Assembly (NCBI GenBank): GCA_003506735.1 | Contig: DNYS01000066.1 | Coordinates: forward strand, 12,418-31,530 | Source of the DNA: Nitrospinota bacterium | GTDB taxonomy: Bacteria; UBA8248 | DNA: 19,113 bases | Direction: 5' to 3' | Part shown: in pieces, positions 14,663 through 19,113 of the stretch | Layout of the letters: each line of letters starts with the position of its first letter | Position numbering within the stretch: position 1 is the first letter of the stretch | The notes under the pieces: generated by a model | Seen by the model: only the letters and a program-made list of their open reading frames with translations | Told to the model about the DNA's origin: nothing | The model's database searches: none | Position numbers and translations under genes: made by a program

Positions 14663-15993
14663 AAAATAAGATCAGAGTCATTGGAGGCGGGCTCGCCGGC
14701 TCCGAAGCCGCCTGGCAGGCGGCAAACCGTGGAGTCGAGATCGAACTGTTCGAAATGCGTCCACATGTGTCCACTCCGGCACATCAGACCGAATACCTGG
14801 CCGAGCTTGTCTGCTCGAACTCCCTCCGATCCAATTCCCTCGAAAACGCCTCCGGACTTCTCAAGGAGGAAATGCGGCGTCTCGATTCGCTCATCGTCCA
14901 GTGCGCCGACGCAACGCGCGTGCCCGCCGGCATTGCCTTGGCCGTGGATCGGGAAGCATTCAGCCGGAAAGTGACGGAGATGGTCGAAAACCACCCTCGC
15001 ATCGAAGTCCGGCGCGAAGAAGTCACCTCCCTCGATGACAATCTGGCAACGATTATCGCCACCGGGCCACTGACGAGTTTCGCCCTTTCGACCGAAATGG
15101 CACGGCTGACCCAAGGGAAGTATCTATACTTTTACGATGCCATCTCGCCGATCCTTTACGGCGACAGTATTGATATGTCCACTGCATTCATGGGGTCGCG
15201 CTACGGGAAAGGAATGGATGAAGGAAGCGAGGGCGACTACATCAATATTGGGCTCAGCGACCGTGAATACCAAAATTTTTACGAAGATCTGCTCAAGGGA
15301 GAAAAAATTCCTATGCGGGACTTCGAAAAAGCCATTTATTTCGAGGGATGCCTTCCGCTGGAGGAAATGGCTTCACGAGGTAAGGACACCCTTGCATACG
15401 GTCCGATGAAGCCCGTGGGGATTGAACATCCCGAATCGGGCGAAACCTATCATGCGGTTGTTCAACTCCGAAAAGAGGATTTGACGGGCGAATATTTTTC
15501 GATGGTAGGTTTCCAGACCCGACTCCGCTATCCGGAGCAAAAACGAATTTTTCAAAAACTGCCTGCTCTTCGGGACGCCAAATTCCTCCGCTACGGAAGC
15601 CTCCACCGCAATACTTACATTAATTCACCGCGCCTGATTCGAAAATCGTTTCAACTCAAGCGCTATCCCAATATTTTCATTGCCGGACAACTCACTGGAG
15701 TGGAAGGCTATTTGGAATCGGCCGCAACCGGCCTCCTCGCGGGAATATATGCATCCGCCATGGTAAACGGTGAACCCGTCCGCGAAGCGCCCGCGACCTC
15801 ATCGCTAGGCGCCCTCACCCAATACATCACGCGGGCTCCCTCGAAAAATTTCCAGCCCATGAACATCAATTTCGGCTTGTTTCCGCCTCTGGAGAAACAC
15901 GCCCCCAAAAGCGAGCGAAAAATGCGAATCGGGGAACGCGCCTTAAAGGACTTGGAGCCATGGCGAGAGAGCGTGAAATCTCCGGCGGGTTGA
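14659..15993 (+). CDS. trmFO: Methylenetetrahydrofolate-tRNA-(uracil-54-C5)-methyltransferase TrmFO (TTG start)
   Basis: TrmFO makes ribothymidine at position 54 of the tRNA T-loop using methylene-THF and FADH2. From the TTG at 14659 it is 444 residues, the family length. The FAD-binding Rossmann motif is G9-G-G11-L-A-G14 with SEAAWQAA. C52 in ELVCSNSLRSNS and C231 in FEGCLPLEEMA correspond to the two functional cysteines of Bacillus TrmFO. The second FAD region IAGQLTGVEGYLESAATGLLAG lies near residues 345-370. The topA-trmFO-xerC-hslVU order is shared with many Firmicutes and deltaproteobacteria. Its end overlaps xerC by 34 bp. Confidence 0.95.
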   Translation: MKNKIRVIGGGLAGSEAAWQAANRGVEIELFEMRPHVSTPAHQTEYLAELVCSNSLRSNSLENASGLLKEEMRRLDSLIVQCADATRVPAGIALAVDREAFSRKVTEMVENHPRIEVRREEVTSLDDNLATIIATGPLTSFALSTEMARLTQGKYLYFYDAISPILYGDSIDMSTAFMGSRYGKGMDEGSEGDYINIGLSDREYQNFYEDLLKGEKIPMRDFEKAIYFEGCLPLEEMASRGKDTLAYGPMKPVGIEHPESGETYHAVVQLRKEDLTGEYFSMVGFQTRLRYPEQKRIFQKLPALRDAKFLRYGSLHRNTYINSPRLIRKSFQLKRYPNIFIAGQLTGVEGYLESAATGLLAGIYASAMVNGEPVREAPATSSLGALTQYITRAPSKNFQPMNINFGLFPPLEKHAPKSERKMRIGERALKDLEPWRESVKSPAG

Positions 15994-16937
15994 GTTCCTG
16001 CCGGGAGTTATTCGAAAATTATCTGTGCAACGAGCGCGGCACATCGGAACATACCGTTCGCGCCTATGGCCTCGACTTGGAGGATTTCGACGCCTTCCTC
16101 ACCGAGTGGGCCGGAGAGCCGGTGCCGCCGGAAAAAGTGGACGCGGTGGCTGTGCGTTCTTATCTGGGCGACCTCTACCGAAGAGGGCTTCAATCGACGA
16201 CCGTCAACCGCCGTCTTTCAAGCATTAGAAGTCTTTACCGATTTCTTCGCCGGGAGGGAAAATCCGACGGAGATCCAGCGGGTGAGATGCCCTCTTTGAA
16301 CGCCCCGCGCCAGTTGCCTACCTACCTTTCGGTGGATGATGCGGCAAGGCTCATGGAGCTTCCCGATTCTGCTACGACCGAGGGAGCCAGGGACAAAGCC
16401 ATACTCGAAATTCTTTACGGCTCTGGCCTCCGGGTGGGAGAACTCACGGCCCTGGACAATCCGGACATCGATCTGTCCCAGCGCCTCATACGCGTAAAAG
16501 GGAAAGGCAAAAAAGAAAGAATTATCCCGATCACAAAACGAGCCGCGAAAGCCACCGAGTCATACCTCTCATTGATGCCTGGGCCATCTCCCGCCGACGC
16601 GAAAAGGCCGAGTGGGGATCCGTCTCCTCTGTTCCAGAACTCCCGCGGCCGGCGAATGACTACCGACGGCGTACGGAGGATGCTTCGCAGTTATGAAAAA
16701 AAGGGAGGATTCTCGTTTCATTTCACCCCACATGCCCTCCGCCACAGCGCAGCGACGCATCTTTTGGAAGATGGCGCCGACCTCCGCTCCATCCAAGAGC
16801 TTTTGGGGCATTCAAGCCTATCCACTACCCAGCGCTACACGCAGGTCAATTTCGCTCATCTCCAGGCGGTGTACGATGACAGTCATCCCAGGGCGAGGGT
16901 GAAAAAGGCCGCGCACCCCGCGAAGGAGTCCCGATGA
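15960..16937 (+). CDS. xerC: Tyrosine recombinase XerC-type
   Basis: This is a site-specific recombinase that resolves chromosome dimers at dif near termination. The 325-residue protein has the N-terminal SAM-like core-binding domain (about 10-100) and the catalytic domain (about 110-315). All active-site residues are visible: Arg158 (GLRVGEL), Lys182 (VKGKGKKER), His258 and Arg261 (HALRHSAATHLL), His284 (LLGHSSL) and nucleophile Tyr293 (TTQRYT). A loop rich in Pro/Asp (about 205-222) and a basic tail after residue 310 are slightly extended. XerC rather than XerD is inferred from the trmFO-xerC-hslV neighbourhood; sequence alone does not separate them by eye. The stop overlaps the hslV start (ATGA). 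Confidence 0.92.
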   Translation: MAREREISGGLSSCRELFENYLCNERGTSEHTVRAYGLDLEDFDAFLTEWAGEPVPPEKVDAVAVRSYLGDLYRRGLQSTTVNRRLSSIRSLYRFLRREGKSDGDPAGEMPSLNAPRQLPTYLSVDDAARLMELPDSATTEGARDKAILEILYGSGLRVGELTALDNPDIDLSQRLIRVKGKGKKERIIPITKRAAKATESYLSLMPGPSPADAKRPSGDPSPLFQNSRGRRMTTDGVRRMLRSYEKKGGFSFHFTPHALRHSAATHLLEDGADLRSIQELLGHSSLSTTQRYTQVNFAHLQAVYDDSHPRARVKKAAHPAKESR

Positions 16938-17479
16938 CGTCAGGAATCACCATTCGCTCAACGACCATACTCGGCGTCCGCTACAAGGGGCAGACAGCCC
17001 TGGGCGGAGACGGTCAGGTCACGATGGGCAACACGGCTGTCAAGCACGGCGCCGTGAAAATCCGCCGCCTCGGAGGAGAAAAAATTCTTGCCGGATTTGC
17101 CGGTTCCGCTTCGGACGCCATCGCTCTATTCGAGCGGTTCGAGGGAAAACTCGATGAGTACCACGACAACCTCATGCGGGCAGCGGTGGAGATGGGAAAA
17201 GACTGGCGGACGGACCGCATTCTTCGCCGTCTGGAAGCCATACTCGCTGTTGCCGACAAGGATTCGAGCCTCATTCTTTCTGGAACCGGGGACATCATCG
17301 AACCAGACGATGGCGTGCTCGGAATCGGCAGCGGCGGTCCCATCGCCACCGCTGCGGCAAAAGGGATTCTCAGCCTCGAACCCGATCTGACAGCAGGAGA
17401 GATAGTGCGTCAGGCACTCAAAATTACATCCGAAATATGCATCTACACCAACGATCACATCTCGGTCGAAGTGCTCTGA
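16934..17479 (+). CDS. hslV: ATP-dependent protease subunit HslV (ClpQ), threonine peptidase
   Basis: HslV forms the double-hexamer proteolytic core that degrades proteins fed by HslU. The 181-residue protein matches the family throughout: [62 protein letters not shown] and CIYTNDH. The nucleophile should be the first Thr of TTILGV, Thr10 here. The encoded protein thus carries nine residues (MTSGITIRS) before the catalytic Thr, whereas E. coli has only Met. A propeptide would have to be removed. No start codon exists directly before Thr10. The ATG overlaps the xerC stop; the TGA shares one base with the hslU ATG. Confidence 0.95.
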   Translation: MTSGITIRSTTILGVRYKGQTALGGDGQVTMGNTAVKHGAVKIRRLGGEKILAGFAGSASDAIALFERFEGKLDEYHDNLMRAAVEMGKDWRTDRILRRLEAILAVADKDSSLILSGTGDIIEPDDGVLGIGSGGPIATAAAKGILSLEPDLTAGEIVRQALKITSEICIYTNDHISVEVL

Positions 17480-18837
17480 TGGAAGATCTCACCCCCGTTC
17501 AAATTGTCAAAGAACTCGACCGGTATGTGATTGGCCAGGGCGATGCCAAGCGCGCTGTCGCCATTGCTCTGCGAAACCGCTGGCGACGGCAGCAGCTTCC
17601 CGAAGAGATGCGCGATGAGGTGGCGCCCAAAAACATCGTCATGATCGGGCCGACCGGGGTCGGAAAGACGGAAATCGCTCGCCGGCTGGCCCGTCTCGCC
17701 AATAGCCCGTTCATTAAAGTCGAGGCGAGCAAATTCACCGAGGTCGGCTATGTGGGGCGCGACGTCGAGAGCATGATTCGAGACCTCACCGAACTCGCCC
17801 GGAATATGGTTCAGGAGGAATACCGTCAGGCCAACACCGCCAAGGCAGAAGATCTAGCTATGGAGCGCCTTCTTGACCTCCTGCTGCCCACCCCGCCCGG
17901 CTTCGCCGCCATTGACGATCAGGGCCAATCGAACGATCCGCTCGGCGAGGAGCACTACAGCCGAACGCGCGAGAAATTCCGCCAAATGCTCGTCGAGGGG
18001 AAATTGGATGACCGGGAGGTCGAATTCGAGGCAACCGACAAAGGCCCCGAAATTCACCTCATGGGCGGGATGGACATGGAGCAGATGGGGATCAATTTCA
18101 AGGACATGCTCGGCGGGATGTTCCCGGCCCAAACACGCACCCGGCGGATGAAAGTGCCCGAGGCCTTCAAGCTCCTCACCCAGGAGGAGGGCGATAAAAT
18201 CATCGACCCCGAGAAGGTGAATGCCGAGGCCATTGAGCGCACCGAGCAATCGGGCATCGTTTTTCTCGATGAAATCGACAAAATCGCCTCCACCTCGGGC
18301 GGCAACCACGGTCCGGACGTATCCAGGGAAGGGGTCCAGCGCGATCTTCTCCCCATCGTCGAGGGCTGCACCGTCCAGACCAAACACGGCCCCGTCCGGA
18401 CAGACCATATCCTCTTCATCGCGGCCGGCGCCTTCCATATGGCGAAACCCTCGGACCTCCTTCCCGAGCTCCAGGGGCGCTTTCCCATACGGGTCGAGCT
18501 CCATTCCCTGGGACTCGAGGATTTCGTCCGGATACTCCAAGAGCCCGAGAACGCCCTCGTCATCCAATACCCCGCACTCCTGAAGACCGAGGGCCTGAAG
18601 GTCACCTTCACGGACGATGCGATACGGGAGGTGGCCTCGTTCGCCGCCGACATCAACGAGAAGACGGAAAACATCGGCGCCCGGCGGCTTTACACCATCA
18701 TGGAGCGGGTGTTCGAGGAGATCTCCTTCAACGCGCCCGAGATGGCGGGTGAGGAGATCACCATCGACGCCGGATACGTCCGCGGTCGCCTCAAGGACAT
18801 CGCCGCGGACCTCGATCTCAGCCGCTACATCCTCTAG
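17479..18837 (+). CDS. hslU: ATP-dependent protease ATPase subunit HslU (ClpY)
   Basis: HslU is the AAA+ hexamer that unfolds substrates and opens HslV. From ATG 17479 it is 452 residues, the usual length. The N-terminus [20 protein letters not shown] is typical. Walker A is G57-PTGVG-K63-T64, followed by the pore-loop motif GYVGRDVE. The HslU-specific I domain occupies about 110-245 and includes a Met-rich stretch ([10 protein letters not shown]). Walker B is FLD264-E265-[17 protein letters not shown] and [14 protein letters not shown] (sensor/arginine) motifs follow. The C-terminal tail LSRYIL is the peptide that docks into HslV. The TGATG junction with hslV suggests tight coupling. A long opposite-strand open frame over this gene is a composition artefact. 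Confidence 0.96.
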   Translation: MEDLTPVQIVKELDRYVIGQGDAKRAVAIALRNRWRRQQLPEEMRDEVAPKNIVMIGPTGVGKTEIARRLARLANSPFIKVEASKFTEVGYVGRDVESMIRDLTELARNMVQEEYRQANTAKAEDLAMERLLDLLLPTPPGFAAIDDQGQSNDPLGEEHYSRTREKFRQMLVEGKLDDREVEFEATDKGPEIHLMGGMDMEQMGINFKDMLGGMFPAQTRTRRMKVPEAFKLLTQEEGDKIIDPEKVNAEAIERTEQSGIVFLDEIDKIASTSGGNHGPDVSREGVQRDLLPIVEGCTVQTKHGPVRTDHILFIAAGAFHMAKPSDLLPELQGRFPIRVELHSLGLEDFVRILQEPENALVIQYPALLKTEGLKVTFTDDAIREVASFAADINEKTENIGARRLYTIMERVFEEISFNAPEMAGEEITIDAGYVRGRLKDIAADLDLSRYIL

Positions 18838-19113
18838 GGGCCGGGCCCGGGAAGACCCCCCCCAGGGCGAATATTTCGAAACGCTTTCGCCCAATCCGCC
18901 GGGAATTTCGAACAAATGCGCCGAGAATCGCGAATCTGCGCGCCCCCCCGTTTCCGCCCCGCCCGGGAGAATTTTCGGGCAGATGCGCCGAGGACCGCGT
19001 ACTTTCGCCCGCGCCGTTTTCATCCAACTTGCAGCGAATTTGACCGCAAATGCACGGAGGACCGCGAATCCGCCCCCGCCGCTGTTCCCCTCGTTGATGG
19101 GCGCCGTCATCGT
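18838..19113 (+). other. Non-coding region after hslU with no convincing gene
   Basis: There is no good open frame on either strand beyond antisense overhang. The composition is G+C-rich with several C runs (7-8 C near 18856-18863 and 18942-18948). Most of it is taken up by the degenerate 67-bp repeat array. No clear intrinsic terminator was seen; GGGGCCGGGCCCGG just after the stop is GC-rich and self-complementary but lacks a T run. Confidence 0.6.
18869..19102. repeat. Degenerate tandem repeat of about 67 bp, three units plus a half unit
   Basis: Units begin with GAATTT at 18903, 18969 and 19036. Each has a shared core at a fixed offset: ATGCGCCGAGAATCGCG at 18916, ATGCGCCGAGGACCGCG at 18983 and ATGCACGGAGGACCGCG at 19050. 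The cores are exactly 67 bp apart. A shorter piece starting GAATATTTCG at 18869 looks like a truncated first unit, 34 bp upstream. After the core each unit becomes C-rich (CGCCCgCGCCG-like). The array may continue past the window end. It somewhat resembles the ACCGC..AGGACGC-type intergenic repeats seen in many environmental genomes; that comparison is from memory. Confidence 0.7.

Noticed and set aside
17854..19110. 418-codon open frame on the minus strand opposite hslU
   Set aside because: It is antisense to a fully conserved hslU. The protein is low-complexity, without recognisable motifs, and arises from GC-biased third positions.

Overview
This is a GC-rich, gene-dense bacterial chromosome segment with every recognisable gene on the + strand. 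It is housekeeping DNA rather than an accessory island. The organism is probably a Gram-negative rod. It has MreBCD/PBP2/RodA, an outer-membrane-type lipoprotein with a YbgF/CpoB-like TPR end, and Smg between dprA and topA. It also has the folate-dependent TrmFO followed by xerC-hslV-hslU. Smg together with TrmFO fits Deltaproteobacteria in the broad sense or a neighbouring phylum better than gammaproteobacteria (which use TrmA) or Firmicutes. This placement is inferred from gene content and order only.

Region 1 (1-4724) is the cell-shape operon: the 3' end of mreB, then mreC, mreD, mrdA (PBP2) and rodA. The genes are tightly packed or overlapping. rodA is best started at a TTG inside the mrdA stop codon (TTGA overlap).

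Region 2 (4872-9273) holds a 943-residue two-part radical SAM protein of unknown function, overlapping rng (RNase G/E family). In E. coli rng also lies a short way downstream of mreBCD, so the shape-operon/rng link is old. The radical SAM fusion is the least understood protein here.

Region 3 (9350-10384) has a lipoprotein with a coiled coil, an extremely Arg/Lys/Pro-rich linker and C-terminal TPRs. A short intergenic region follows with a candidate promoter and a perfect 10-bp palindrome ahead of dprA.

Region 4 (10385-18837) is dprA-smg-topA-trmFO-xerC-hslV-hslU, covering DNA processing, topology, tRNA methylation, dimer resolution and the HslVU protease. dprA is split by a -1 frameshift near 10721. 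A missing base fits conservation best, although a textbook -1 slippery heptamer lies just upstream. trmFO starts at a TTG in a second TTGA overlap with topA.

Region 5 (18838-19113) has no convincing gene. It holds three degenerate units of about 67 bp in tandem, preceded by a half unit, with C-rich runs.

I saw no tRNA, rRNA, CRISPR array, insertion sequence or phage gene. The items most worth a second look are the dprA frameshift, the repeat array after hslU, the radical SAM fusion with a Tyr in place of the cobalamin His, and the basic linker of the lipoprotein.
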